Source of the DNA: Portulaca oleracea
Lineage: Eukaryota > Streptophyta > Magnoliopsida > Caryophyllales > Portulacaceae
NCBI GenBank assembly: GCA_029582165.1
Contig: CM055874.1
Coordinates: 27,054,883-27,118,882, forward strand
Reading direction: 5' to 3'
Length of the DNA stretch: 64,000 nucleotides
The notes below the pieces were generated by a model. The model saw nothing but the letters and a program-made list of their open reading frames with translations, had not been told where the DNA came from and ran no database searches. Position 1 is the stretch's first letter; every line of letters starts with the position of its first letter. The position numbers and the translations under genes are program-made. This document shows positions 1 to 11,774 of the stretch, in pieces.

Positions 1-1016
1 GTGGGACTTCCAAGAACTCAGAGAGGTAAAGACTCTATTATGGCTGTTGTTGATAGATTCTCAAAAATGGCTCATTTTATTCCTTGCAATACTACCTATG
101 ATGCTGTTAAAGTTGCTGATTTATATTTTCAAGAGGTAGTCAAGTTACATGGAATTCCTAGATCTATGGTTTCAGACAGGAACACCAAGTTTCTTAGCCA
201 TTTCTGGGTTACACTATGGAAGAAGATGGGAACTCAACTCAAGTTTAGCACTACCTGTCATCCCCAGACAGATGGTCAAACTGAGGTTACTAACAGAACC
301 TTAGGTGCACTCTTGAGAAGTCTTGTAGCAAGAAACAAAGGCAGTTGGGATACTAAGCTACCACAGGCAGAATTTGCTTTTAATAGAGCCCCCAGTAAAG
401 CTACTGGCTATTCACCTTTTCAAGTGGTTTATGGTCTGAATCCAATTACTACTTTGGATTTGGTACCCCAAGCTACTTCAATCAAGTTTAGCTATGAAGC
501 TGATTTAAGGGCCAAGCAAATTAAAGAGTTCCATCAACAAATCCAACAGCAAATTGAGAAGCATAATGAGAAGGTGGCAGCAGCATCAAATCAAAAAAGA
601 AGAAGAGTTGTTTTACTCCGGGTGACTTAGTATGGGTACACCTCAGAAAAGACAGGTTTCCTAGCAAGAGAAAAGGGAAGTTTGTTTCCAGGGCTGATGG
701 TCCATTCGAGGTGCTTGAGCAAGTTAATGAGAATGCTTATAAGTTGGCTCTATCTGAAGACTATGGAGGAAGTGCAACCTTCAACATTGCTGATCTTAGA
801 CCTTACTATCCAACAGAGGAGGGTTTACCAAGCTTGAGGTCAAACTTTTCTGAACCAGAGGAGGATGATGGAGGTCCATCTACACCAGCAATGACAGTTG
901 GCACAGCAAGGAAGGAGGAGAGGACTTTCTGTCATGAGGTCCTTAGCAGGTCCTTCACCCAATGGGACTTAGCTGGGAATTCAGGAGGGATCAAGTCCTT
1001 CCTGCAACAAGCATGA
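1..1016 (+). pseudogene. Ty3/gypsy integrase, C-terminal part (partial, frameshifted)
   Basis: This is the 3' end of a retrotransposon polyprotein; the rest lies left of the window. It reads from the middle of the integrase catalytic core: the second catalytic Asp is in MVSDRNTKF, and the Glu follows in HPQTDGQTEVTNRTLG. The C-terminal part (PGDLVWVHL, then FEVLEQVNENAYKL and FNIADLRPYY) is in another frame, so there is a frameshift at about 600-640. No chromodomain follows; the protein ends in an acidic, low-complexity tail at 1016. It closely resembles the integrase of the reverse-strand element at 30545-36973, so both belong to related families. Integrase inserts the cDNA into chromosomes; this copy cannot make the intact protein. 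The family call is firm, the clade is not. Confidence 0.88.
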
Positions 1017-1287
1017 AGTGTTATAGCAGAAAGGTCCTAGGGGAATTCTGAAGTATTCAAAGGAAGTAAGGTGATAACCCCAGGATCCTGTGCAGAAGGC
1101 AGCCTTGGCCTTAGAACCTAAGTCCAGTTGGTGCAATTGGACCTTGACAGAACCCCAACCTGTGAAATCAGGGTTCAGGTTATCTTAAGGTCTAGTATAC
1201 GTTGCAGCAACTCAAGGCAATGACATTTGGTGGTTTCCATATGTCCCTAAGGTCATTTAGTACTACTATTCGAGGAGTGCAGGTGAC

Positions 1288-2101
1288 TGATGTCCTTGGG
1301 CATTTCCTACAGCATGGTTCATAAAGTGCAAGCAACATCATGCAGTTGGGACAGTGTTAGCATTTTCAACAGTATTGAGGTCATTTGGTCATTTTCCTTT
1401 CAATAATCGAATGTCCTCGATTCTAATATCACCACGTGTCGTGACGAGAAGAAGATTATAATACACTTAGTGGAAGCATGACTAATGCTAGATAAGCAGC
1501 TGCTGGCACAACCTGATCCAGCTTGCAACCTTTTTATTTCTTTTTGCTATTTTCTTCATATAATCTGATGTAATTAAATATTAAACAGCTTTCTTATGTA
1601 TCTTAAGTTAGCTTAGCAGTAGATTAGAGGTTTCCTAATGCTTAGGAAAGCCTTAATCAGTATAGCACTACTTCTTGAAAGTAGCAATATAAGCGACTCT
1701 ATTGTATTTTTGCATTCAACTTTGAGTGAATGAATGAGAAACCATCGAGCTTGCTCTGTGTGTTTGTGAGTGTCTCTAAAAACTCTCCATTGTTTCTACT
1801 TATGCGTAACTAAGCTTTGCAAGCTTAGAAGGTGTTAAGTAGAGCTCGGTGCATGTTACGGTGGTGTGGATCAGATCCAGGTCATAGATGAGTTTGCTTG
1901 TGCTTTGCTGCGGTGTGAGTGCAGTATCAGTGAGAGTCACAGGTTTTCTATCTTCTTTTATTTGTTTTTCGTTCCTTGATGCTATTCCATCCCTAGGAAG
2001 GGCTTAGGTTGAACAGAAAACAGGACAGTAAGGTCCTTGGTGTAGTCCAGACCAGTGCACTCTGATTTCCTTTGGTCTGCACATACATCCATTCTTCATC
2101 A
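1288..2101 (+). repeat. Probable 3' LTR of the Ty3/gypsy element at the left edge
   Basis: The stretch starts TGATGTCC and ends TTCATCA, matching the TGAT...ATCA ends of the related elements further right, and has a purine-rich run (GAGGAGTGCAGG) just upstream. It lies where a 3' LTR should be after the integrase stop at 1016; 1017-1287 would be the 3' untranslated region. The partner LTR is outside the window, so the borders rest only on end motifs. Directly after it come three imperfect copies of a CTTCAT-CTAAGAA unit (2093-2145). Confidence 0.45.
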
Positions 2102-2798
2102 CTAAGAATACTTCATCGCTAAGAAAACTTCATTACTAAGAAAAGTAAGAGTATGGACATTCACATAATTATTCCATAACAACTGCAAATATTTATCATG
2201 ATGTGATATCTGCCAGTGTTACAGCTTTACAAAAACTCTATTTGTACACAAACTCAACCGTAGAAACTTCACCGACGCTACATCATATTATTTATTTTTT
2301 TAAAATTATTCAATTTTCTCTTGAGGCACTGAGCTGTTGTCTTCCATTTTTTTGTCAATTTCCAGGAACTTTTTTTGTAAATTTCTCCATCCTCTCTATG
2401 TGAACCATCTGAACAATTTGACAGATGAAAGCTTAGATTACTTAGTTTGCAAATCCTCGACTTGGACAAGTTCTCCGACCGAGGCTTGTGGCCGGCGACA
2501 GATGCGACGCCGGCAAGTGAAGGATCAGTGATTCGGGGGCATAGGGTGAGATTTAAGAGTGTAAAAGTTGGAGTGTTTTACAGTGCCAATGCTAATTCTT
2601 GAAGGCCATGGCTGACTCTAAATATTTGAAGGCTAGAGTTGAATAAATCGGCACCATAAAAGCAAAGAGGGAGGGAGAGGCTTGAACGTATTTGGTCCAG
2701 AAGACCGAGAATCAGTAGCTACGAAAACTCCAGCTACATCCATATTCAATCATTGAATCCACCATACAAGCAAATAACAGGGAGTTGAACTAAATTAC
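2102..2798. other. No gene seen; unclassified sequence
   Basis: AT-rich, with only short ORFs that overlap on both strands and show no recognisable domain. Short imperfect repeats at 2093-2145 adjoin the LTR. Confidence 0.5.
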
Positions 2799-3062
2799 TA
2801 CTCCCTCCATCCCATATTATTTGTCACTATTTTGACTTTTCACAATCTCCAATGTCATTTTTTGACCAAAAATTTCTCATAATATATTTTATCATCAATT
2901 GTGATATTGTACTTTAACAATAGCATTTTCTGTTACGAATCTAATGTGAGTAATTTTATATAGCAAATCATTATATAAGTTGAGAAATCAATAATCAAAA
3001 TTTTTAAAAGTTTGACTTAACAAAATTTTCTAGGCGACAAATAATTTGTGATTGAGGTAGTA
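2799..3062. mobile_element. Stowaway MITE (Tc1/mariner type)
   Basis: A 264-bp non-coding element bounded by TA and by terminal inverted repeats that match at 23 of 27 positions. The left end begins TACTCCCTCCATCCCATATT; the right end is its near reverse complement, ending ATTGAGGTAGTA. The CTCCCTCCRTCCCA terminus with a TA target duplication is the Stowaway signature. Such elements carry no transposase and are moved in trans by mariner-like transposases. The interior is AT-rich without an ORF. Confidence 0.92.
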
Positions 3063-4090
3063 TTATATAAGCAAAGATTTACATACACTTAACTACAGAA
3101 GCAATCATAAATCCTTTTTTATTCTTGTAATTGATGTTGTGAAACAGAAAACAACCACATGAGAGGCATACAGTTTTAAACACTATATCAAGAAGAATAA
3201 GCTGAATGAACGAGAATTACCTATGTCTTTAATATACATTTGTGTCAATATAACAGCTGGCACGTAGGTTTCCAATGGTTCAAGCTTTTTCCTGATTGGC
3301 ATACACTATTAAATAGTGATATGAATAACTGTAATATCAACCAATCAAGTGGCATATATGTTACAAACAATCAAAACATGATTGTCAAAAATGAAGGACA
3401 AGATGAACAAAGCTGGTCAATATCCCAATAAGATCAGAAAGGTCAATCCAAAAACGAGAAAAAGATTTTTTTTTTTAAAAAAAGGTTAAGCTTCATATGA
3501 GCCCATGTCAATTAAGAAAAAGAAACAAACAAACAATTAATTCATACATGAGCTTGGCCAGTTATACAATCTCAACAAACTTTAAACGGTTCACCATTTA
3601 AGAAGCCTTAGCTATTTCGCTCCATACCTAGCTGGTTCTTTTCAACTTAAGAAAAGTACCTTTTGGCATTTTTTGCTGAATTGTGCTAAAAGATGTTGAT
3701 GCTAAAATGAACTGGAACATGACGAAACTTGCTGAAATTGGTTTATTCACAGACTAATTGTTCCTAATCGTTATGAAAGTCCCTAATTGGGATAACCTAT
3801 GTTGAATTGTGCTAAACTGTACTCAAGTGAGTTGAATGGTGTTGAATTGTGTTGAAAGTTGTTGAAATGTTAGTGATAAATGCTTATAATAGGTTCAAAA
3901 GAACACGCCTTGTATTTCCATATGGACCTTAGCTGTCATCAGCATCCTCACGACCACCTTAATACCTAACAAATGCCTTCATAACATAGCTTCCACTCAT
4001 TCATATCATCTGATCCTTGCCTTTTTGTCACACTTAATATACAAACTTCTTCCTCTCAAACTTGCAGTTAATTTAAATTAATCCTCAATC
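3063..4090. other. No gene seen; AT-rich spacer
   Basis: No convincing coding sequence. The part from about 3660 to 3880 repeats short GTTGAA / GCTAAA words and may be a degenerate simple repeat. The LINE to the right starts somewhere near 4090; its true 5' border is not visible. Confidence 0.45.
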
Positions 4091-4560
4091 ACAGCCTGCT
4101 ATGGGTCGGCTCAGTAAAGAGACAAGGATGCTTTCTGGGCTGATCTCCTCGATCTATCTAATTCAATATCGCTACCTTGGCATCTGATAGGAGACTTTAA
4201 TGAGCTCCTCTGTCCTGCTGACAAAATAGGAGGTCCACCACTCTCTAATAACAGATTCACTAGATTAAATAATTTTCTTCTTCACACATTGTGCTTGGCT
4301 GCTGCTACCGTTGGAAGACAGTTCATGTGGAAGTATTTCTGTAACGGCCATCTTATTTATGAAAAGCTCGACAGAGTTCCCATCTCGACGACTTAGGAAT
4401 CTCTTATTTATAACTACCCATGCTCTAATGGACCATTTACTATTTCAGACCACTCCTATCTTTTGTTAACCATAACCCTAATAACCCTAGAGCAAAAGGG
4501 AGGAATGTTAGATATCAACATTTTTGGAGTTCTTACACTGAAAGTTATAATATAGTAGAA
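4091..4560 (+). pseudogene. LINE endonuclease, C-terminal fragment
   Basis: In one frame this stretch reads WHLIGDFNELL, which is the GDFN motif of the exonuclease-endonuclease-phosphatase fold. It is followed by a conserved-type stretch ending EKLDRVPIST and then the SDHS motif (ISDHSYLLL) near 4445. The enzyme nicks target DNA for target-primed reverse transcription. Only the C-terminal half is present, and a stop follows the DRVPIST stretch. The linker then continues at 4594-4827 (KNSDLLQSVENRL). Confidence 0.75.
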
Positions 4561-5049
4561 AAACATTGGTCGACTCAGGTGAACGGGTAACATATGTTTT
4601 GTCTCGCAAAAAAATTACAGAATACTAAAAAGGCTCTAAAAGTCTGGTCCAAAGCCACCTTTGGCAACTACACAAATAAATTGCAGAAAAATTCTGATTT
4701 GCTACAGTCGGTGGAAAATAGACTAATCAATCATCCGAATAATGCCGGGCTAAATAATTGGCACTTCCACCTCATAAAACAAAGGAGAAATTCCACCTTT
4801 CTAATACCAAGCTTTGGGGCTCTCTGAACTGAAAAGAATGGCTGATTAATGGGGATCGTGGATCTAGATTCTTCCATCTCTCCATGAAAGCTTGTAAAGC
4901 AAAATTAAAGGGCATAAGTATTAAAAATGATCTCGGTATCTAGACAAACGGTTCGAAGGAAATTCAAGACATATTCATTAATAACTTTACTGATCACTAC
5001 AAGTCAGAAGTTGACCCTAACCGGAACTTAGGGCTAGATCTCTCTCCTT

Positions 5050-6000
5050 GTATTAATGATTGCGATAAATGATTCCCTTATTAAAGAAATTCCGGATGAA
5101 GAAATTACAAAGGCAGCCTTCCAGCAAGACTAATTCAAAGCACCGGGGCCTGACAGCTTTGGGTTTGCTTTTTATCAATCCCACTGGAATGTTGTTGATA
5201 AAGATGTTTGTGAAGCTGTTAAGTCTTTCTTCAAAGACGGAAAACTTTTTAAACAACTTAATCATACCCTCATTACCCACATACCCAAAGTGGACAAACC
5301 TTCCGCACCATCACAATTTCGTCCCATCAGTCTTTGTAATAGCATATATAAAATTATTTCGAAAGTCCTGGCCAATAGGTTTCGCCCTCTCCTAGATAAA
5401 ATTATAGACCCGATTCAATCATCTTTCACTCCGGGTCGTTCCATACATGATAATATCTGGGTGGCCCATGAATTTATGAATAAATTTAAAATACGAAGGG
5501 AAAAAAGGTTGGGTTGCTCTAAAGCTTGACTTAGAAAAAGCCTTTGACCGTATTGAATGAGACTTCCTCTTCCAAATCATAAGCTGGAATTTCATCCTAA
5601 ATGGATCTCTTGGATCCAAGAATGCATTATCACCGTCTCCTACTCCCTAATTATTAATGATGAAAGTGTATGGCTTTCTCAAGCCTTCGAGGGGAATCCG
5701 CCAGGGTGACCCTCTTTCTCCATACCTCTTCATTCTCTGTATGGAAGTCCTTACTCGTAACCTTAGAACTTTTGCCTCTCTCCCTTGTTCTGGCATTGGA
5801 ATGAAACTCATCCCTCAGATGCAACCCATTCTTTGTCTTCTATCTGTTGATAGTCTATTGTTCTCCAAAGCAAACTCCGCTACTGATATCTCTCTTAAGT
5901 ATGTTCTCTCGAGATTTTGCTCCCTCTCATGATAGCTTATTAACTTCCACAAATCCTCCCTCATTTTTTCGAATAACACCAAGACCAATGATAAACATAC
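5050..6000 (+). pseudogene. LINE reverse transcriptase, broken
   Basis: Fragments in different frames align to the LINE reverse transcriptase. IPDEEITKAAF and the KAPGPD motif come first, then LITHIPKVDKPSAPSQFRPI and LCNSIYKIISKVLANR, then the DPIQSSFTPGRSIHDNI region (5380-5460). LDLEKAFDRIE follows near 5525, and [20 protein letters not shown] at about 5695-5750. The catalytic FADD box is reduced to SVDS before LLFSKAN (near 5850), losing one catalytic Asp. At least one in-frame stop follows FDRIE. Without intact catalytic residues and frame this copy is dead. Confidence 0.85.
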
Positions 6001-6431
6001 CGTTGGGGGTATTCTAAATATCCCACGAAATGATAGCCATAGGAAATACCTAGGTTGCCCTATCTTTCGCGGTAGACCTTCTAACTACTCATATCTTATA
6101 AACCGCACTATGAGCAAGCTACAATCTTGGAAATCCAAATATATATCTAAAGCAGGCAGGGTAGCCCTTATTCAGTCAAACATTGAATCTTTCCTGGCTC
6201 ACACTATGTAATGTTTCCAACTCCCGAAAGATATGGCAAGAACGATCGACTCCTTAAGTAGACGTTTCTTTTGGAAAGATTTGGGCACCAACAAAGGCTT
6301 TCCAATGATCAATCTCCTAGGACAAGATCTGTCAGCCTAAGAAATTAGGTAGTCTTGGCCTCCGTAAAACTAAAGCAGTCAATAGTGCCTTCCTCCGTAA
6401 ATTAACATGGAAATATCTCTTTGGTAAAGGC

Positions 6432-7812
6432 TTGTGGCGTGACGTTATAAGATCCAAATACCCCTACCAGGAGTTATTCCAAAAGGGACTCCGATGGATT
6501 GTGGCCAATGGAAACTTTATCAACTTTTGGAAAGATAATTGGTGCGACTCTGCTAATCTCCTCGATATCAATAACATTTCCAATGAGGAAGAGGTTGATC
6601 ATAACCTAAGAGAATGTGATTTTATCAACCCAGATAAATCCTAGAACCTTAGCCTCCTTAATAACCTAGTTAATGAACGGCCATTAGAGCGCATCAGAGC
6701 TATCCCTATTCCCTTTTCTGACACGAATGATGTTTGTTGTTGGGGTCTTTCCTCCTCTAGAACCTTCTCCACAAAATCTGCCACCTGGCTAGCTCACGGG
6801 ATAACCCCGGCAAACCCCGCATGGGAATACAGTTGGATTTGGAACCTGGACGTTCAATAAAAACTCAAAACTTTCCTCTAGCTCCTATGCCACAAGGCCC
6901 TCCCTTCGATAGAAGAGCTCTCAAAAAGAGGCATTCCCCTTGATGCCTCTTGTCTGTTTTGTAATCATACTACAGAGAACCCGGACCATATATTTTTAAA
7001 TCACCCCTCAGCTAAGGATGTATGGGATTTAGCTCTAGCCCATGCTTGGCTTGCCAACCCTCTTCCAACCGATGTGTCTAGTATTCTCAACTTTTTTATC
7101 CACCTTCAGAAAAGATTTTAAATCTTCAAAATTTGGACCGACTGGTAGCCCTTCTTTGGATTACGTGGAAATCTCATAACGAACGAGTCTTTCGAAACAT
7201 CCGCAGCACCCCTTCTGGCACCCTCATTAGAGCCAAACAAGCTAATGCAGAATGGAGAGTACGCCTTTGTCTGGACTCTTTATTTCAAGATGTTCATGTC
7301 AGCCTATCTCCAATCGGCCTTCGTCGAGGTGGGTATCCTAGCGTTCACCTCCAAAAAATGTGGTTAAGGTCAACTTTGACAGAGCAAAGTCTAGCAATGG
7401 CGCTGTTGGTGGTTTTGTCATTCATGATTGGAAAGGTCAAAGTTTATCCTGTCAATCCTTCTACTTGGGATAGGCTTCGGTCTTGACAGTGGAGGCTACA
7501 ACAATGCGTAGTGGCATCTTTGAAGCGCTTAGACTAGGATATAACAACATCATTGTTGAAGGCGATAACGAGATCATCGCTGAAGCAGTCAGAGTATCCG
7601 ACGTTCCATGTTCTATTAAAAATCTCGTCGAAGACATTAGAAACTTCCTTAGTAATTGCAATTACTGCTTGGTTTCTCATATTTTCATGGAGGCTAATCG
7701 AGCAACTGATTGGCTAGCTAAAGCAGGCATTGGTTTGAGGGATTATGTAAGCTGGAATGTAGGATCGGAAAGTGAGTTATCCCACCTTAATTTGTTGAGA
7801 ACACTTTCCTGA
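6432..7812 (+). pseudogene. LINE zinc-binding region and RNase H, broken
   Basis: After RT the sequence holds the GNFINFWKDNWC region (about 6510), the zinc-binding RT-associated domain (CHKALPSIEELSKRGI, then CLFCNHTTENPDHIFL near 6950-7000) and a C-terminal RNase H. The RNase H begins near 7365 (VNFDRAKSSNGAVGGFV). It continues after a stop in the last ORF (7483-7812), with VEATTMRSGIFEALRLGY, VEGDNEIIAEA and the RATDWLAKAG motif. The Asp of VNFD, the Glu of VEAT and the Asp of EGDN fit catalytic positions. RNase H removes the RNA strand of the hybrid. Stops at about 6643 and 6858 and in the RNase H break the frame. Confidence 0.83.
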
Positions 7813-9405
7813 CAAGTGGATTTCAGCAGTTTACAAATTCGTTCGCAAATAATATCACTATTACAAGTGTAAATAATACAATACAACTACAAATATCAGC
7901 AGCAGCGATAATATTATGGCGATAATTTAAACATTGCCACATCATCATCACCATCAACTACTACTAATACTAATAAAAGTTAACTAGCAGAAAACAAGGA
8001 TGAAAAACACTTACTTTTTGACGTATTTATCAAAGATGCCGCCGGCAATTGCATCTGCGAAAGAAGACGAATTTCAATTATGAACACAGCATAGATGAAG
8101 AAATACAAGAAGATAAGGAAAACATAAATGTGGGGGCATACAAGGAGGAAATGAAGATGAAAAGTGGAGAAGGAGGGAAATGGAGACCAATCGCCTGGTC
8201 TCCCGCCAATTTTCGGGGTGTGAGATAGCGCACATTGGCGAAAGTGTGTGTCGTTTCGGGATGAACGACGGACGATGAGAGAAGGTAGTGGTGACTGTGG
8301 TTGTGGTGACATGCGCCATCGTTTTGGACGCCAGATAAAGCTGAGTCTACCACCAGCAGTTCCACCAAGGGCTGCCAAACAGAGACTACAAAAAAGGTTT
8401 GTGAATGTCGATTCCAGTTCAAGGATAATTGGAATTTCCATAACACTAGTTGGGATGAAGTTTTGAGCTAAATATTTCATTCTTTTCAAATTATTTCTCG
8501 TTTTTTTTATCGTTGGAAGCCAACATGCTAAAAAGCATCAAAATGCTATAAAATATCCGTCAATCGAATGAGTCACCTTTGCACAGATAGAGTTTGTAAA
8601 GGTTCGCTCAGAATCAACAGAGACAAAAGAGGGTGAATGAGACGGCTTACTCTTATTGGCTTTAGGGACCCAAACCCACTTGCAGGTTTAGAGTTCGGCT
8701 TCTTTTGAAATTTAGCCCACGAGAAAGCCAAACAAGGCCCATTAAAGCACCAACCATTAAGATACCGAATAACATTCAAACCCGCTTGCTTGTCACTAAA
8801 ACGAACAAAGCCAAACTTCTTCCCATTCTAACCCGACTTCTAAGGAATGTAAACACAATTTAAGGATGTAAAAGTAAAAAAATCTTATTGCTTTGGAAAT
8901 GTGGAAATGGTGAACAAAAAATTAAATGGTACATAAAAAAGAAAAATGGAAGAAAAAGATATAATTAATAACAATAATTTGATAAATTAATAATTAATGT
9001 GTCACTAAAATTATAAAGTAACATATATTGTGGCAAGAAAGAAAGTTAGTTAAAATGTCAGATAAAATGAGAAAGAGAGAGTAAGTAACAATCCTAGAAA
9101 CTTATTATGTGAAAATATATTAATTAAGTAAAAAAATATAATTAAGAGGAAAACATTTATTTATTTTCTACATACTAATTTTTTTATTAATTTTTTACTT
9201 TAGTTAAATTTATATTTTTCAATATCTATTGCTTCATTTGTTTCTTTTTAATTATAGTCTAGTTCTTTGTGTCGAAAACTTTGTCTACTAATTTCTTAAA
9301 TATGTATGATAACTCTTTACATAAAATTATCTTCATTAGGCTCGTAAAAAAATAACCATTGGAGAATTATAATACTGTAACTTATAATAAATGTTATGTA
9401 AAGAT
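7813..9405. other. No established gene; AT-rich, with one exon-like signal
   Basis: The interval is AT-rich, especially 8880-9400. Three overlapping minus ORFs and one plus ORF occupy 7980-8490, but none shows a family I recognise. The only structured signal is a short minus-strand exon-like segment at 8015-8054, listed separately. A minus ORF at 8573-8779 is also unrecognised. Confidence 0.4.
8015..8054 (-). other. Possible isolated plant exon
   Basis: On the minus strand a pyrimidine-rich stretch ending TTTCGCAG is followed by 40 bases. These can encode AIAGGIFDKYVK, and the next bases are a perfect donor, GTAAGT (8009-8014). Good acceptor and donor sequences around a stop-free segment suggest an exon remnant of a host gene. 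I do not recognise the protein, and no neighbouring exon can be defended. It could be chance. Confidence 0.25.
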
Positions 9406-9414
9406 TTATTTTAA

Positions 9415-9610
9415 CGGTTTTGGTAATCGTCGCCCTGGGGGCGATGGTTAACAAAGAATCTTATCTACTTTTTAAATCATTATATCATATTATTAAGGAT
9501 ATATGATAAAAGTTTACTTTTTTTAGTTTAATAAAATATACTATTTGATTATCTAATTAAATCTAAATAATATTTTTTTAATAAAAAAATCTACAAAAAT
9601 CTTATATTAA
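9415..9610 (+). repeat. Left terminal inverted repeat of the Mutator-like element
   Basis: It pairs with about 10515-10733 on the opposite strand. Similarity is strongest over the outer 40 bp and continues, with small gaps, to the shared words CTTATATTAACAAATTA. Confidence 0.8.
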
Positions 9611-10514
9611 CAAATTATTCCTTTTAATCATATCTAGCTCGGGATTTTTTTCTCTCTTCATTTTTTGAACCCTTACGGCTCCCTTTCTTCTTCCCTTATG
9701 TCTCTCTTTCTTCTGCACACGCCATAATTTATGATCTAAAAATCTCCACGGCATATATCACATCGTCAACCACTTTGCATCCAAATTTCCATTTGAAAAT
9801 TGTTCTTGTTCGTAGATTTAGAACAAAGGAGCGTAGTTATTAAAATTTCAATCATAATCTACGATCCCACGATTTTATGATCCAAAATTCTCGATGCGAT
9901 TCTACTATTTACATTCTGATCCACGATTTTACGTAGGTTAATTGCAATGCTAACCACCGCATGAATCCAAGTTATAATCTCGATTCTAATAAACTTACAA
10001 ATGAGTAGATGACCCAAAATGTATAGTATTTCATCTAAGAATATTTTATCGTAACTCACCAGACATTTGTTATTGTGTTGCTGACTTGCTGACAACAACA
10101 TTGATTATCCATTTATATTGGAGATTCAATAGCTTGAATTATAGTCACTAGCAAACATGTAACAAATTAAATTGAAATTGGATGATGAAATCAGACTCTT
10201 CCTCAACCATTGATTGGAACTTGGGGCCATCTTCTATTTCCATGGCCATAGAAGGATCTAATTTTGCTTCTGGGATGATGATAATGGCAATAGCTGGGCT
10301 AGACCTATTTAGCGAAGATGGCAATCGAAAAAAATAGAAGTTTGGATTGTTCCCCATCTCTTTTCCATTCTTTTTTTTTTCCATTCTTGTATAATGGATT
10401 GCCTACGAATTTTATTGAGCAATAACAATTACAACCAAATAAATCAAAGATATAAGATCAATTAACTTACATATTTAATTCTTTTTTCCAAAAAATCTAC
10501 ATCACAAACACTTA

Positions 10515-10733
10515 AAAAAAATTAATTTGTTAATATAAGATTTAGATAGTTTTTCCAATAAAAAAAGATTTAGGTAGATTTGGTTAGATAATTAAGTACT
10601 AGTATATTCTATATTCTATTAAATTAAAAAGTAAACTTTTATCATATATTCTTAATTATATGAAATATTGTAGGAAAAAATGTATTAGATTTTTTGTTAA
10701 CCATCACCCCTAGGGCGACCATTAACAAAACCG
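10515..10733 (-). repeat. Right terminal inverted repeat of the Mutator-like element
   Basis: Reverse-complement partner of 9415-9610. It carries the same GGTCGCCC...GATGGTTAACAAA outer block and the ATATGATAAAAGTTTACTTT inner block. Confidence 0.8.
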
Positions 10734-10742
10734 TTATTTTAA

Positions 10743-11765
10743 TAACGTACAATGATTCATCATATTAATCAAAGAGGAACCTCTAAATCTTGAAAGTCAA
10801 CTACAATATTTGAAATGGATGAAGTAATTTTATAATATTTAGCCTTAAAATAATTAATTTTTCAATATCATTTTTAGTAAACTTATTTAATTAAAGTAGG
10901 ATGTTTTATTCAATAATAAGTATAATTTATCTGTTTGAATTTCTATTTTTGTATGAAATCATACTTTTAAATTCCTTATAATCGATGATCCCAAAGGAAA
11001 AAATCCCTTACAACCAAATCAATATCTAAAGAGTGAAAATAAAAAATAAAAAAAGAGCAAAATAATATAGTAAATGAAATTTTATAATGAAGAGTATATG
11101 TAATATTGGTGTTTGATCAATGAGTCACGAAGCACCCAAATAAGCTTCACAATGACAACAATGATAATAAAATAGGGGGGCAAATTCTCCCTTTTATAAT
11201 AAGTCTAGTGGCCACTGCCCGTGCAAGACACAAGCAACGGTAAATATGTCAACATTACAAAATCACTATAAATTCTTCAATCTTACTCATCTGATCATAG
11301 ATCCACAAAAGGATATATTCTTACACATTTACGTCATATACCTCTTACTATGCTGAAGTCTTACAATTACAAATATTATCATAATATGAAGCCTTTATAT
11401 TATAACATCAATTAGATAGCTTTTACACTATAATAACCTAAACTTGCGTTAGGGGGAAAAAATTGCGAAGTATATTATTATTTTTGTCCGAGAAGCGACG
11501 TCAAGATAAGCTGAGGAATATGCACATTACCATATATGTAACTACTTATATAAATATAAATTATGTCGCAAAAGGTTGCTCAGAAAATTTAGTCACTGAT
11601 TGATATCTACTCACTATTATTAACCCTTAGTTAAAAGTGTTACTGATTAGCTGATTCCCTTTAACTATTTCTATTTTGATAGAAAACATAACATTGCATT
11701 CTGGTTGCAGCAAAGTTTTCTATATCAAAAAACACAAAATAATGAAATTAGATTTGACCAATTTA
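10743..11765. other. No gene seen; AT-rich spacer
   Basis: No ORF of note. A stretch at 11125-11200 (CTTCACAATGACAACAATGA, then AAATTCTCCCTTTTATA) loosely resembles 20705-20770, which could mark two ends of an older repeat now split by later insertions. This is only a by-eye resemblance. Confidence 0.35.
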
Positions 11766-11774
11766 AATTAAAAA

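Larger units (their letters stand above)
4091..7812 (+). mobile_element. L1-type LINE, 5'-truncated and decayed
   Basis: Non-LTR retrotransposon read left to right: end of the endonuclease, linker, reverse transcriptase, zinc-binding region, RNase H. This order, with a C-terminal RNase H, is typical of plant L1-clade LINEs. ORF1 and the endonuclease N-terminus are missing, and many stops and frameshifts break the rest. No poly-A tail or target duplication could be fixed, so both borders are approximate; the right one is the RNase H stop. Confidence 0.85.
9415..10733. mobile_element. Mutator-like element, non-autonomous (Pack-MULE candidate)
   Basis: A 1319-bp element flanked by a perfect 9-bp duplication TTATTTTAA (9406-9414 and 10734-10742), the length expected for Mutator-like elements. 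Its ends are long inverted repeats of roughly 200 bp. The left starts CGGTTTTGGTAATCGTCGCC; the right reads CGGTTTTGTTAATGGTCGCC on the other strand. The match continues through GATGGTTAACAAA and an AT-rich stretch around ATATGATAAAAGTTTACTTT. No transposase is inside. The middle (about 9640-10400) is less AT-rich and holds minus ORFs at 9859-10101 and 10148-10384 of unknown origin, which may be captured gene pieces. Confidence 0.88.

Noticed and set aside
7980..8489. Three overlapping minus ORFs (up to 169 codons) and one plus ORF over the same stretch.
   Set aside because: The different frames are equally open, the proteins look like low-complexity translations of mixed purine/pyrimidine DNA, and no family is recognisable.
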